Source of the DNA: UBA1801 sp035353395
GTDB taxonomy: Bacteria; Acidobacteriota; Holophagae; Holophagales; Holophagaceae
Reading direction: 5' to 3'
DNA length: 64,000 nucleotides
Assembly (NCBI GenBank): GCA_035353395.1
Contig: DAOPZL010000002.1
Location: forward strand, 1-64,000
The position numbers and the translations under genes were made by a program. Shown here in pieces: positions 1 to 8,602 of this stretch (position 1 is the first letter of the stretch; each line of letters opens with the position of its first letter). The notes below the pieces were generated by a model. That model worked only from the letters and a program-made list of their open reading frames with translations, made no database searches and was not told the DNA's origin.

Positions 1-31
1 CGATCACTGCGATCCACTTACCGTCGAGGAC

Positions 32-349
32 TTACAGAAACTTCTGGACACTACTCATTCCACCCGGAAGCGATGTATAGGCATCGATGAGAATGATTGC
101 CGTTTCCTTGATTTCTCCGACGATCGTCAGCCGGATGGGCGCTGCTTTTGGGGATACCGTGGAATCCCGTTCCACGCTCAGGACGTGACGCACGCCAGTC
201 GCAGTCCGGATCTCCAGCCGTGTCCTGCCTCGGAAGACCGAATAACCGACAGTGCCGCCCGAGGCAAGCGGGACGGCCCCTTTCGCCGCGGCGACCGAAG
301 TGATCAGAAAGGCGACCATGCACGCCTTAGCCCAGAACGCGATCCGCAT
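32..349 (-). pseudogene. Signal-peptide protein, possible T6SS immunity protein, interrupted by a stop
   Basis: The frame from the ATG at 349 gives 105 residues. It starts with an export signal (Arg near the start, hydrophobic run at about residues 9-22, Ala-rich cleavage area), followed by a small beta-rich domain of no family I recognise. A GGAG motif lies 7 bases before the ATG. The start lies inside the end of the toxin-like gene upstream (overlap 327-349), the tight coupling typical of effector-immunity pairs. The frame stops at a TAA at 32-34, but it reads on in the same frame to the window edge as VLDGKWIAVI, which looks like real protein, so the TAA may be a disabling mutation and the gene may continue outside the window. 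A periplasmic location would suit an inhibitor of a wall-degrading toxin. The immunity role is inference from position only. Confidence 0.45.
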
Positions 350-1112
350 AGCAGACTCCGGAATACTTCCATTTGGCTCCGCATGGGCGCTTGGAATAGC
401 TGCTGCCATCCCGCTGATGCAGTTCCGCTTCGGTTTTCCCTGCATTGTCTGGATCGTTCATGTCCCAGCCGATGTTTCCTGTCCGCAGATCACAGAGGAT
501 GTTCGTGGGCCTGACCCATTGGCCTGATTTTTTATCCCAGTCACGATAACTGCCGCCATTCCATCGACAGACAGCCTCGTGTGTGAGTTGATCGCTTGTG
601 CAGGTGCGATTGTCTTGAGAGAGATAGATGATGGCTGCCAGTCTCTTTGTCTCGAAGAGCTTCAGTCCCCCATCAAGGTTCAATTTCCAGTTCCACAGTT
701 GTTCGAAGGATGGTGGAGGTATAGTCAACTGACATATTCCGTAGCCATTGTCGAAGGATTTCGGGGGTTCGTTGTCTGGTCCGAAATGTTTGAATTTTGA
801 CTCGTGTTCGATGATTTGATCAAAGCCAGAACTGTTTGGTCTATTGGCCAAGTAATGACAGACCTCAACAGGGCTTGGATTTGAACCTTTGATCTTGACC
901 AAAATGGTTGCTGTCTTTTTATTTGCTTCAGCCTTCACGACAAGTGTTCCGCCATAGTCGTGTATAACTGTTTTTGTGTTCCATTTATTGTTGTTGGATA
1001 GTTCCTTGCCTGACCTGGAGAAAGTGCCCCAAGTCAATGTTCAATGCCAGACATGGAGGCCTGTCGCACTTGTTTCGAACTCGATGCTGGGCCATTCTGG
1101 CGTAGATGTAAT
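327..1112 (-). pseudogene. Truncated lysozyme-like toxin module (T6SS effector relic)
   Basis: An open frame runs from a TTG at 1037 to the stop at 327 (236 residues). In the same frame it continues upstream of a TGA (1041-1043) for another 23 codons to a TAA at 1113-1115. That upstream piece (PEWPSIEFETSATGLHVWH) reads smoothly into TLTWGTFSRSG, so TGA probably replaces a tryptophan codon. No N-terminus or good start exists: this is the C-terminal part of a longer protein. The middle holds HESKF about 80 residues in and NGYGICQLT about 20 residues later, resembling the catalytic Glu and the Gly-x-x-Gln element of lysozyme-fold enzymes, then a WNWK segment. GC content is lower than in the neighbours. 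Position downstream of hcp suggests a wall-degrading cargo domain of a secreted T6SS protein. Function is inferred from motifs only; no family was confirmed. Confidence 0.5.
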
Positions 1113-1301
1113 TTAGAATATTTTATTTTGACTAGGTTTGATGAATATCATGCAATTTTCTCCTCGTTGATGCCCCCGCCGGCGGAGCATGACCGGTTGT
1201 GAACCAGACGACTTCCTGGATCAAGCGGACCCTATCGGACAAGTGGCATGGGAGAATCGACGGACCGTCTCAGGCTGATTTCCCTGGAAAATATCTGAAG
1301 A

Positions 1302-1330
1302 GCGCGGCGCCGCACGCCCGCGCGCCGCGC
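1302..1330 (-). terminator. GC hairpin after hcp
   Basis: GCGCGGCG (1302-1309) pairs perfectly with CGCCGCGC (1323-1330) around a 13-base loop. It sits 20 bases past the hcp stop codon, and on the minus strand it is followed by a T-rich stretch. It could end the tssA-to-hcp transcript. The rest of the 1113-1350 spacer holds an AT-rich patch (about 1113-1160) and a small CCGCCGGCGG palindrome near 1177; I see no gene in it. Confidence 0.4.
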
Positions 1331-1350
1331 CGCTCCATCCATCGGGCCGC

Positions 1351-1845
1351 CTACGCCGTGGGCTTGTTGAGGGCGAGGTCCCAGCCGGCACTGACGGTGC
1401 CGGTGCTCTGGCCGCTCTTCCTGTCCTGCTGGTTGTACTTCCAGACGTAGCTGCCGGCGCTGAGGACCACGTTCTCGGCGGGGAAGTCAGAGCCCTGCGC
1501 GCCGCTGACGCTGATTCCTGACACCAGGACCTGCTTCAGGGTGATCTCGCCGTAGAGCATCTTGTCCCCGCCGGCCCGGTTGAGGTGGATGACGGCCTCC
1601 TTGAGGTGCGTGCCCTTGCAGCAGGCCTCGTAGAGCTTCGGACTGGCCTTGTCGAAGAGATGGGTGAACTGCAAGGGGGAGATGTTCACGCGCTCGGCCG
1701 AGGCGCCTCCCGCGTTGCTGGCAGTGGCGGAGGCAGGCTGGGAGAGGTCCCAGCAGAACGAGGTGATCTCGATCCAGTCCTTGTGCTTGTCGTCGGTGCA
1801 CTCGCCGGGGATTCCGTCGATCTTGATGAAGGCGTCGAATGACAT
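1351..1845 (-). CDS. hcp: Hcp (TssD), T6SS inner tube protein
   Basis: This 164-residue protein has the features of Hcp. It starts MSFDAFIKIDGIPGE, the usual N-terminal strand of the family, has the central HLFDKASPKL segment, and ends in alternating beta strands. Hcp hexamers stack into the tube that is pushed out of the cell by sheath contraction, and they carry small effectors inside the ring. The ATG at 1845 is preceded by GAGGAA at a good distance; longer frames upstream run out of frame through tssC. The gene is last in the tssA-tagX-tssM-tssB-tssC-hcp row, 44 bases after tssC, and is followed by a GC hairpin. Length matches the family. Confidence 0.93.
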   Translation of the reverse strand: MSFDAFIKIDGIPGECTDDKHKDWIEITSFCWDLSQPASATASNAGGASAERVNISPLQFTHLFDKASPKLYEACCKGTHLKEAVIHLNRAGGDKMLYGEITLKQVLVSGISVSGAQGSDFPAENVVLSAGSYVWKYNQQDRKSGQSTGTVSAGWDLALNKPTA

Positions 1846-1889
1846 GTGCGGTTCCTCGTGGGAAAGGGGGTTGGGATGAATGTCCGCCG

Positions 1890-3386
1890 CTACCGGGAGG
1901 ACTTGGGCAGCTCCGCCACCAGGCGAAGGGAAACGGTCAGCTCGTCGAGCTGGAAATGGGGACGCAGGAAGGCTGCGGCGCGGTAGATGCCCGGCTTGCC
2001 CGGGACTTCCGACACTTCCACGTAGGCTTCCCGGAGGGGGTACTTGGACTTGGCCTCCTGGGAGGCGGAGTCGTCGAGCAGGACGTACTGTGCCAGCCAG
2101 GTGTTGAGATAGCTCTCCACGGTGGCGCGGGAGGTGAAGCTGCCGACCTTGTCCCTCATGATGGCCTTCAGGTAGTGGGCGATGCGGGAGATCGCGAAGA
2201 TGTAAGGCAGCTGGGTGGACAGCCGCGCGTTGGCGTTGGCGGCGTCGGTGTTGTAGGTCTTGGCCCGCTGGCACGACTGGCCGCTGAAGAAGGCGGCATA
2301 GTCGGTGTTCTTGCAGTGGACCAGGGAGATGAACCCGAGGTCGGCGAGGAGCTTCTCGTTGCGATCCGTGATGGCGACTTCCGCGGGACACTTGAGCGCG
2401 ATCTCGCCGTCGTCGGTCTTGAACGTATGCGTGGGCAGCCCTTCCACGAGGCCGCCTCCCTCCACGCCCCGGATCGCGGCGAGCCAGCCGAAGCTGGAGA
2501 ACGCGCTCGTGAGCCGGGCGCCGTAGGCGTAGGACGCGTTCATCCACAGGTACTTGGAACTGTCGCGGCCATCCACGTCCTCGACGAAGTTGAACCCTTC
2601 CGCCGGGGCGCTTCCCGGGCCGTAGGGCAGGCGTCCCAGCATGTGGGGCAGCACCAGCCCCACGTAGCGGGAGTCCTCCGATTCCCGGAAGGATTTCCAT
2701 TTCGCGTATTCGGTGGTGTCGAAGACCTTCGCGAGGTGCCTGCGGCGGCCGACCTCCCCGAAGGTCTCGAGCCCGAACAGGCCGGGGTGGGCCGCGGAGA
2801 TGAAGGGCGCGTGGGCCGAGGCCGCGACGTGGGACAGCTCCTCGAGCAGGTAGAGATCGTCCGGGCTCCTGGAGAATTCGTAGTCTCCGACGAGCGCGGC
2901 ATAGGGGGCCCCGCCGAAGGTGCCGTATTCCTCCTCGTAGACCTTCTTGAAGAGGGCACTCTGGTCGTAGTCCGGAGAAGTCCTGAAATCCTTGATGAGG
3001 TCGGTCCGGCTGACGTTCAGGAACTTGATCTTGAGCATGGGGCTCGTGTCCGACTGGCCGACGAGGTAGCGCAGGCCGCGCCAGGAGGCTTCGAGCCGCT
3101 GGAAGTCGGGGTGGTGCATGACGGCGTTGAGCTGGTCCGAGATCAGCTGGTCCAGTTCGGCCAAGCGCGCGTCCAGGCTGCTGGCGAGGTCGCGCTTGAC
3201 GGTCACGGTGCCGGACAGCACCTGGCTGGCCAGTTCTCCGATCAGGTCCCGGGTGCGGGTCATTTCAGCCGCGCTGGAGGCGGCCCGGCTGTGCTCGAGG
3301 ATGGAATCCAGGAGGCTGGGGGGTGTTTCCTGGGCGCGGATCGCGGGTTCGAGGGCGAGGGAGGATCCGGAATCATTCTGGCTCAT
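1890..3386 (-). CDS. tssC: TssC (VipB/ImpD), T6SS sheath large subunit
   Basis: The product has 498 residues, the usual TssC length. With TssB it polymerises into the contractile sheath around the Hcp tube. The sequence shows the typical family layout: a variable N-terminus of about 50 residues, a long helical segment with MHHPDFQRLEASWRGLRYLV (about 90-110), then the conserved sheath core with GLVLPHMLGRLPYG and the C-terminal part containing YLNTWLAQYV. The start at 3386 lies 3 bases after the tssB stop, so the two sheath genes are coupled, as in most T6SS loci. No missing segment is seen. Confidence 0.95.
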   Translation of the reverse strand: MSQNDSGSSLALEPAIRAQETPPSLLDSILEHSRAASSAAEMTRTRDLIGELASQVLSGTVTVKRDLASSLDARLAELDQLISDQLNAVMHHPDFQRLEASWRGLRYLVGQSDTSPMLKIKFLNVSRTDLIKDFRTSPDYDQSALFKKVYEEEYGTFGGAPYAALVGDYEFSRSPDDLYLLEELSHVAASAHAPFISAAHPGLFGLETFGEVGRRRHLAKVFDTTEYAKWKSFRESEDSRYVGLVLPHMLGRLPYGPGSAPAEGFNFVEDVDGRDSSKYLWMNASYAYGARLTSAFSSFGWLAAIRGVEGGGLVEGLPTHTFKTDDGEIALKCPAEVAITDRNEKLLADLGFISLVHCKNTDYAAFFSGQSCQRAKTYNTDAANANARLSTQLPYIFAISRIAHYLKAIMRDKVGSFTSRATVESYLNTWLAQYVLLDDSASQEAKSKYPLREAYVEVSEVPGKPGIYRAAAFLRPHFQLDELTVSLRLVAELPKSSR

Positions 3387-3389
3387 GGG

Positions 3390-3893
3390 CTACGCCTTCC
3401 TTCCCTGGGATTCCGAGAGCGTCTGGAGCTTGTCGGTATCGTGGATGACCTGTTCGAGGAGTTCCTCCAGCTTGTCGTTGCCGGCCAGCTTGCCCCGGAG
3501 GTCGGACAGCCGGGCCCGGGCTTCCAGGAGTTTCCTCAGGGGCTCCACCTGGGCGGCCACCTTCGCGGGTTCGAAATCTTCCATCCCGCGGAAGTTCAGT
3601 TCCACCGCGAGCTGGGCGTCGCCTCGCCCGAGCCTGTCGTCGACCCGGACCACCAGGCGAGGGGCCACGCCTTTCATGACGTCGTCGAAGTTCTCGCCGT
3701 CCACCTGGATGAATTTCCTGTCCTTGAGCCTGGGCAAGGGTTCCCTGGGATGCCCGGCATAGTCGCCCAGGACGCCGAGGACGAAGGGGAGTTCCTTGGT
3801 CTCGATGGCGTCGCCGATCTCGACGTCGTAGTTGATCTGGACCCGCGGGGCCCGATCGCGGGCGATGCGTTTCTGGGTGCTTTCTCGCGTCAT
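3390..3893 (-). CDS. tssB: TssB (VipA/ImpB), T6SS sheath small subunit
   Basis: This 167-residue protein is the TssB half of the contractile sheath. Diagnostic stretches are RAPRVQINYDVEIGDA near residue 15, the ELPFVLGVLGDYAG core, and VAPRLVVRVDD. The C-terminal third is helical and charged, the part that in this family interlocks with TssC. I chose the ATG at 3893; the open frame reaches back to 4031, but the extra residues lack family resemblance and run into the tssM-tssB spacer. It follows tssM after 94 bases and precedes tssC by 3. Confidence 0.94.
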   Translation of the reverse strand: MTRESTQKRIARDRAPRVQINYDVEIGDAIETKELPFVLGVLGDYAGHPREPLPRLKDRKFIQVDGENFDDVMKGVAPRLVVRVDDRLGRGDAQLAVELNFRGMEDFEPAKVAAQVEPLRKLLEARARLSDLRGKLAGNDKLEELLEQVIHDTDKLQTLSESQGRKA

Positions 3894-3987
3894 GGCGTCT
3901 CCATGGTTGGGTGGATGGGGGGGGGCGATGAATGACGATCGACGGTCAGGGGCGGCGCGCATCAGGGGCGGGGACACGGGTGCCTCC

Positions 3988-6900
3988 TCAGTTGCCGATC
4001 CGCTGGGGAAGGGAATGGTGGCGCAAGGCATGCAGGCCGAGCGGATTGGTCCCGCTCACCAGCCGGAAATTGAAGCGGACGCTGCGCGGGGAGGATTCCT
4101 CCCCGGCGGCGTGGGTCGCCGGATTCCTCGGCTGGAGGGCCGGCGCGGACTTGAAGCGCCACTCGAGGGCGCTGCAGCTGCCCCTGGGATCCTCCACGCG
4201 GGCCTGGTCCAGCAGCCGCAGGAAACCCAGGCGGCCGGGGAAATTCTGGACCTGGACCGTGGCCCCCGAGAAGGAGGTCACCTGCAGGCGCGCGCCCTGG
4301 CCGGCGGCCTGCCCCGGCCAGGCGACGGCGGTCCAGGCCTGGGGACCCATGCGGTACAAGATCTTCTGACCATCGATCTCGATGAGGATGTCCGTGAGGC
4401 CGGGCGTGGGAACAGGCTGAAGCTCGAACCTGCAGGACTCGCCTTCCTGGAGCAGGGCATCGCCTGCGCCGGCGAGACGGGACACGGCGTTCAGGAAACG
4501 TGGGCCGAAGGCGATGCCCTGGCCGCCCCAGGTCCGGGCGGCGAAGGTTTCCCCGCGCCGGACGACGAGCTGCCCAAGCTCCTTGTCGATGAACCTGGCC
4601 AGGGTGCCGTCTCCCGGCTTCAGGAACCTGGAGATCTCCGACATCGGCGCCTCGTTGCCGGAGTCGGCGAAGGGATACTTCGTCGCGAGGTTGCTCCAGG
4701 GAACATGGACCTGCTGCTGCCAGGCGGCATCGAGGTGGTCCCCTGCCGGGCGGAGGATGGCGGCGAAGCCCTCCTGCAAAGGCTTGACGAGGAGGGGCCG
4801 GACCGTTTCCCTGGCCTCGCCGCTCATCCCTCCGAGGAGGGCCGAATCCACGTACTGCAGGGTTTCCACCAGCTCCGAACCCGAGCCTGCCAAGGTGGCC
4901 TGGACCAGGGCGTGCGCGCCGGCTCCCGGATCTCCGGAAGCGGCGATGCCGGAGATCCTCCCCCGGAGCTTGCCCAGGAGGTCCAGGTAGGCGGGCAGGA
5001 GGGCGCTTTTCCCGTTCACGAGGCCGTCGATGGGGGCGAACCGGGCGCCGACGGGGCCGAGCTGGGAAGGGCGGGAGGGGGTCGCCCGGCCTCCTTCGCT
5101 CAGGAACCTCGTGGTCTTGTCGAGGATGGTCTTCTTGGCCTCCCCGAGGGCCCGGCTCAGTTCCGAGGGGGCGTCCCAGGAAGTCTCCAGGGCGGCCCGG
5201 GCGAGGATCAGCCGGATGGGGGATCCCTGGGGGTCGCTGAACCGCCCGAGGGCGACGATCGCCCGATCGAGGCTGCCGAAGGGATGGACGGCCACGCCCT
5301 GGATGAACCTTTCCCAAGCCTGGATGTAGTCGGCCTGGTACATGGCCATGAGCTTGTCGCGGCGGGCCTCGATCGGGCCAGACTTGTCCAGGCTGCCCTC
5401 GAGGGAACTGGCCAGTACCCAGTCCGTGCCTTTGAACCGGCCGGCGCTGGCCTGCAGGATTGCCTCGCGGAAGTAGGCGTTCCACGCCTCGCGCGTGAAG
5501 CTGCCCGGGACAAAGATGCTGGCTCCGACGAGATCCATGTCCTTGTCGCCCAGGATCGCGGCGACGGTGACCGGGGCGAACCGGGTGTTGCCCTGGGCCT
5601 TGATCTCGCTGTAGATGCGCTCCAGGGGGGAGAGGAGGGCCGCTTCCCCCCTGAGCCTGCCACGGACCTGGGCCACCAGGTCGTCCCGGTTTCCGAGGAC
5701 CGGCAGGTCGGGCTCCTGTCTCTGGGAGACGTGGAAGGCGACCATGCGCTCCGCCATGCGGGAGATTTCCGCCAGGGCATGCCCGCCGCGGTTGGATTCG
5801 AGCCAGGCGCGCCAGTGCCGCGGCATCTGGTCCGCCAGGTGGGCGGGATCGATCCGCGCGGGGGAGTGGAGCATGAGGTAGGTCTTGAGGGCGTTGTAGA
5901 CCTCCTCGGGCGGAGGGGCGGGATGCGCGGCCAGGGAGGCCCCCAGGCGCTCCTCGAGAGCCGCCTGGAGGGGAGCGAGCATGATCTTCCGCGCGCCTGC
6001 GAAGTATTCGGCCCGCAAGGCGGCTTCCACCTCCTCGCCCCGGTAGAGGCCCCAGCCGATTCCCCAGGGAGCCCCCTCCCGGCGGTACCGATACAACTGC
6101 TCCAGCCGGTACTGGAGGATCTGGAGCGCCTTCAACTGGTTCCCCAGGCCGCCGTTCCGGTAGAGCTTCCGTGAAGCCAGCAGCTCCTCCCGGGATTCGT
6201 CGATGAGCTTCTGGTTGCCCACGAAGGACCAGGACCAGCCTCCGACCAGCAGGGCCATCAAGGCCAGCCCCGCGGCGATGGTGCAGAGGCGGAGCCGGCT
6301 CCGGCCCGGCCTTGCGGAACGGCCCACCAGGTGCATGTCCGGGAACACCACTTCGCGGAAGAGCGATTCGAGGAAGAAGGGCCTGCTGTCGACCGGTTCC
6401 CGGGGCGTGACCCCGGACCGGGCCAGGTCGAACCGGGTCGAGACGCGGTTCCCGGTGGTGACGCCCGGACGGCGCTCCTGGAGGGCACTGGTGAAGTAGA
6501 ACCCCCGGAGCAGGGGCCGGATGTGATAGGGATCCTTTTCCACGAGGAGTTCCACGAACCTGCAGAGGGGCTCCTTCAGCCCGTGGAATTCCAGGGGGAA
6601 GGCGAAGAGGGCGGGGCGCTCCCGGTTGGCCCGGTTGCCGGCCAGCTTGTCGGTGCCCATCTGGGCGAGCCCCTGGAACAAGGTCTCGAAATGCGGGCCC
6701 ACGAGACGGGCGGCGTCGAAGCCGTCGGGCTGCTCGTGGGGCAGGGTGGCCCCCCAGACCTGCCCCCGCTCCTCCTCCGGGAGGTCTTCGAAGAACTCGC
6801 CGAAGCCCTGCAGGAGGTCCAGCTTGGTGAAGAGGAGGTAGACCGGGATCCGGGTGCCGAACACGTCCTCCACCTCGTTGATCCTCTGGCGGATCTGCCT

Positions 6901-7590
6901 CGCATGGAGCGAAAAGGCCTCGGTCTCGTGCTGGAGGAGCTCGGGCAGGCTGAGGGCGACCAGGATGCCGTTGAGGGGAGCCTTGGGGCGGTGCTTCTTG
7001 AGGAGTTTCAGGAACTCGATCCACTCGGATCGGTCCTCGGCCTGGGTGGCATAGCGTCCCGCCGTGTCCAGCAGCACGCCCTCGGTCGAAAAGAACCAGT
7101 CGCAGCTGTGGGTGCCTCCGGACCCCTGGAGCGGCGCGCTCCCCTTGGCGGCCAGGGGGAACTTCAGGCCCGAGTCGAGGATCGCGCGGCTCTTCCCGGC
7201 CGCAGGGTGGCCGAGGATCATGTACCACGGGAGTTCATAGATCGCCGCCCTGCCGCGGGTCCTGCCCAGGCGGGAGGTCTTGAGGACCTCGATGGCCGCG
7301 AGGAGGCGTTGCCGGAGCTGGGCGACTTCCGCGCGGTTTTCCGGCCTGGTCGAAGCCCCCGCGTCCCCGGCCTTGCGGTTGAGCATCTTCTGCAGAAGAC
7401 GGGCGGAACGCACCCGGACCTCCTTGCCGACCAGGAGGATCGCCACCCAGGCCAGCATGACGAGGAAGCCCCCGGCGAAGCGGGCCTCCCTGGACTCCAG
7501 GCCCAGGCTAGGTCCGGCGAACCAGACCAGCCCGATGAGGAGCAGGAAGATGATCGTGGAGAGGAACCTGGGATTGCGGAACCAAGTCAT
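3988..7590 (-). CDS. tssM: TssM (IcmF), T6SS inner-membrane complex ATPase-like subunit
   Basis: This 1200-residue protein forms the inner-membrane to periplasm channel with TssL and TssJ. Two N-terminal membrane segments lie at about residues 10-25 and 38-56. They are followed by a cytoplasmic NTPase-like domain with an intact Walker A (GHPAAGKS, residues 127-134) and a Walker-B-like LLDTAGRY (173-180). A third membrane segment lies at about 430-450, and the long remainder is the periplasmic TssM domain that docks to TssJ. Many TssM proteins lack a good Walker A; this one keeps it. The gene lies between the TagX-like peptidase (45 bases upstream) and tssB. Confidence 0.95.
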   Translation of the reverse strand: MTWFRNPRFLSTIIFLLLIGLVWFAGPSLGLESREARFAGGFLVMLAWVAILLVGKEVRVRSARLLQKMLNRKAGDAGASTRPENRAEVAQLRQRLLAAIEVLKTSRLGRTRGRAAIYELPWYMILGHPAAGKSRAILDSGLKFPLAAKGSAPLQGSGGTHSCDWFFSTEGVLLDTAGRYATQAEDRSEWIEFLKLLKKHRPKAPLNGILVALSLPELLQHETEAFSLHARQIRQRINEVEDVFGTRIPVYLLFTKLDLLQGFGEFFEDLPEEERGQVWGATLPHEQPDGFDAARLVGPHFETLFQGLAQMGTDKLAGNRANRERPALFAFPLEFHGLKEPLCRFVELLVEKDPYHIRPLLRGFYFTSALQERRPGVTTGNRVSTRFDLARSGVTPREPVDSRPFFLESLFREVVFPDMHLVGRSARPGRSRLRLCTIAAGLALMALLVGGWSWSFVGNQKLIDESREELLASRKLYRNGGLGNQLKALQILQYRLEQLYRYRREGAPWGIGWGLYRGEEVEAALRAEYFAGARKIMLAPLQAALEERLGASLAAHPAPPPEEVYNALKTYLMLHSPARIDPAHLADQMPRHWRAWLESNRGGHALAEISRMAERMVAFHVSQRQEPDLPVLGNRDDLVAQVRGRLRGEAALLSPLERIYSEIKAQGNTRFAPVTVAAILGDKDMDLVGASIFVPGSFTREAWNAYFREAILQASAGRFKGTDWVLASSLEGSLDKSGPIEARRDKLMAMYQADYIQAWERFIQGVAVHPFGSLDRAIVALGRFSDPQGSPIRLILARAALETSWDAPSELSRALGEAKKTILDKTTRFLSEGGRATPSRPSQLGPVGARFAPIDGLVNGKSALLPAYLDLLGKLRGRISGIAASGDPGAGAHALVQATLAGSGSELVETLQYVDSALLGGMSGEARETVRPLLVKPLQEGFAAILRPAGDHLDAAWQQQVHVPWSNLATKYPFADSGNEAPMSEISRFLKPGDGTLARFIDKELGQLVVRRGETFAARTWGGQGIAFGPRFLNAVSRLAGAGDALLQEGESCRFELQPVPTPGLTDILIEIDGQKILYRMGPQAWTAVAWPGQAAGQGARLQVTSFSGATVQVQNFPGRLGFLRLLDQARVEDPRGSCSALEWRFKSAPALQPRNPATHAAGEESSPRSVRFNFRLVSGTNPLGLHALRHHSLPQRIGN

Positions 7591-7635
7591 GTCGATACCC
7601 GGCGGATGAAGGGAGGGAATCCGGAAGGACGGCCG

Positions 7636-8427
7636 TCAGGACGCGGGCGGCCGGCTGAGGCCACCGACCCGGACCGCCTGCTCCACGTGTCCCAGGTCCC
7701 GCATGGCCCACTTCCCGCCCCAGGCGAGGCCCAGCGCTTCGGCTTCCTCTCCGAGCGCCCGGTAGGCCGCCGAGGCCCAGGGATCCCGTTCAGAGATCAC
7801 CAGCCGGCCGTCGCGCAGGGGGGACATGTCGGCGGCCAGTCCGAACTGGTGCAGGCTCTGTCCGCCCCGGGCCCGGGTGACTCCGGGACCCTTCCGGGCC
7901 AGCAGTTCCTGGCGTTCGGCGCCGCGGAAGCCTTCCAGGAGGGCCATCGGGTAGCCCCGGGATTCCATTCTCGAGAAGAGCTCCAGGACGGTGTTCCGGA
8001 ATCCCGTGTCCAGGTTGTTCCAGTCCCGGTCGGCGTGCTCCAGGTCGAAGCAGCCGGTGCCGGTGAACACGGAGGGCGGAAGCGGCTGGGGAGGCACCCG
8101 CACCTCCTCGCCCAGGATGGCGGCCACCTCGCCGGTCGGCCCCAGATCCTCGCCCGTCATGGCGGGCGGAAGGATGTGTTCCGAGAAGACCAGGACGAGG
8201 GACACGACGAGTGCGGCCAGCAGCAGCGCCGCGAGCGGCCAGGCCATCCGGCGGACCTGGGCGGCGGAGGGGTCGGGCGGAACGCGGGACCCTTCGCGGG
8301 GGCGCGGCCCATCCCCGGCATATCCGGAACCGGTCGAAGGGCGGAAGAATCTCAGGCCGATCCAGGTCAGGGCCGTCATCAGGGAAGTCATGAGCAGGAG
8401 CAGGAGCCAGAGGGTCGAAACGTTCAT
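7636..8427 (-). CDS. TagX-like membrane-anchored M15 peptidase
   Basis: The 263-residue product has two predicted membrane segments (about residues 5-27 and 62-83), then a periplasmic D,D/L,D-peptidase domain of family M15. Motifs visible in order are GFRGAERQ (167-173), SLHQFGLAAD with probable zinc ligands His193 and Asp200, a WGGKW segment (236-240), and LGHVE with probable ligand His247. Acinetobacter TagX, a peptidoglycan endopeptidase needed for T6SS assembly, belongs to the same peptidase class. The most likely role here is opening the wall for the TssJLM complex. It sits between tssA and tssM, so it is probably a structural helper and not a secreted effector. A VanY-type carboxypeptidase activity cannot be excluded. 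Confidence 0.75.
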   Translation of the reverse strand: MNVSTLWLLLLLMTSLMTALTWIGLRFFRPSTGSGYAGDGPRPREGSRVPPDPSAAQVRRMAWPLAALLLAALVVSLVLVFSEHILPPAMTGEDLGPTGEVAAILGEEVRVPPQPLPPSVFTGTGCFDLEHADRDWNNLDTGFRNTVLELFSRMESRGYPMALLEGFRGAERQELLARKGPGVTRARGGQSLHQFGLAADMSPLRDGRLVISERDPWASAAYRALGEEAEALGLAWGGKWAMRDLGHVEQAVRVGGLSRPPAS

Positions 8428-8602
8428 CGGAGCATGGTCGAGTCGAGGGGATCAAGCAAGATTAATGAAGGTTGCATAACATCGGGAGGGTCGTCTGGTC
8501 AGGGCTTGCGAGCGGACCGTTTCCAGTGGAGCTGGCGTGGATTGATGAACGAACATTAATGATTCAAGAAAATCTTCATCTTCCTGCCCGAAACGCCCGG
8601 CC
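8428..8602. promoter_or_regulatory. Spacer between tssA and the tagX-tssM-tssB-tssC-hcp row
   Basis: A 175-base gene-free stretch separates the tssA stop from the TagX-like start. It is more AT-rich than the genes. The two short CATTAAT-type motifs are the only repeats noted (about 8460-8467 and 8552-8560). It could hold a second promoter for the downstream T6SS genes; I see no convincing sigma-70 or sigma-54 pair. Confidence 0.25.

Noticed and set aside
1041..1043. TGA read as selenocysteine or by an altered genetic code
   Set aside because: All other genes use TGA as a normal stop, the codon sits where Trp fits, and the gene also lacks a start; a mutation is simpler.
1839..3935. Long plus-strand open frame (698 codons) opposite tssB and tssC
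   Set aside because: It is a shadow of the real sheath genes caused by high GC at third positions; its translation is Gly/Val/Glu-biased and shows no domain.
3962..7228. 1088-codon minus-strand frame overlapping tssM in another frame
   Set aside because: Pro/Arg/Gly-rich composition with no domain; the tssM frame has Walker motifs and membrane helices.
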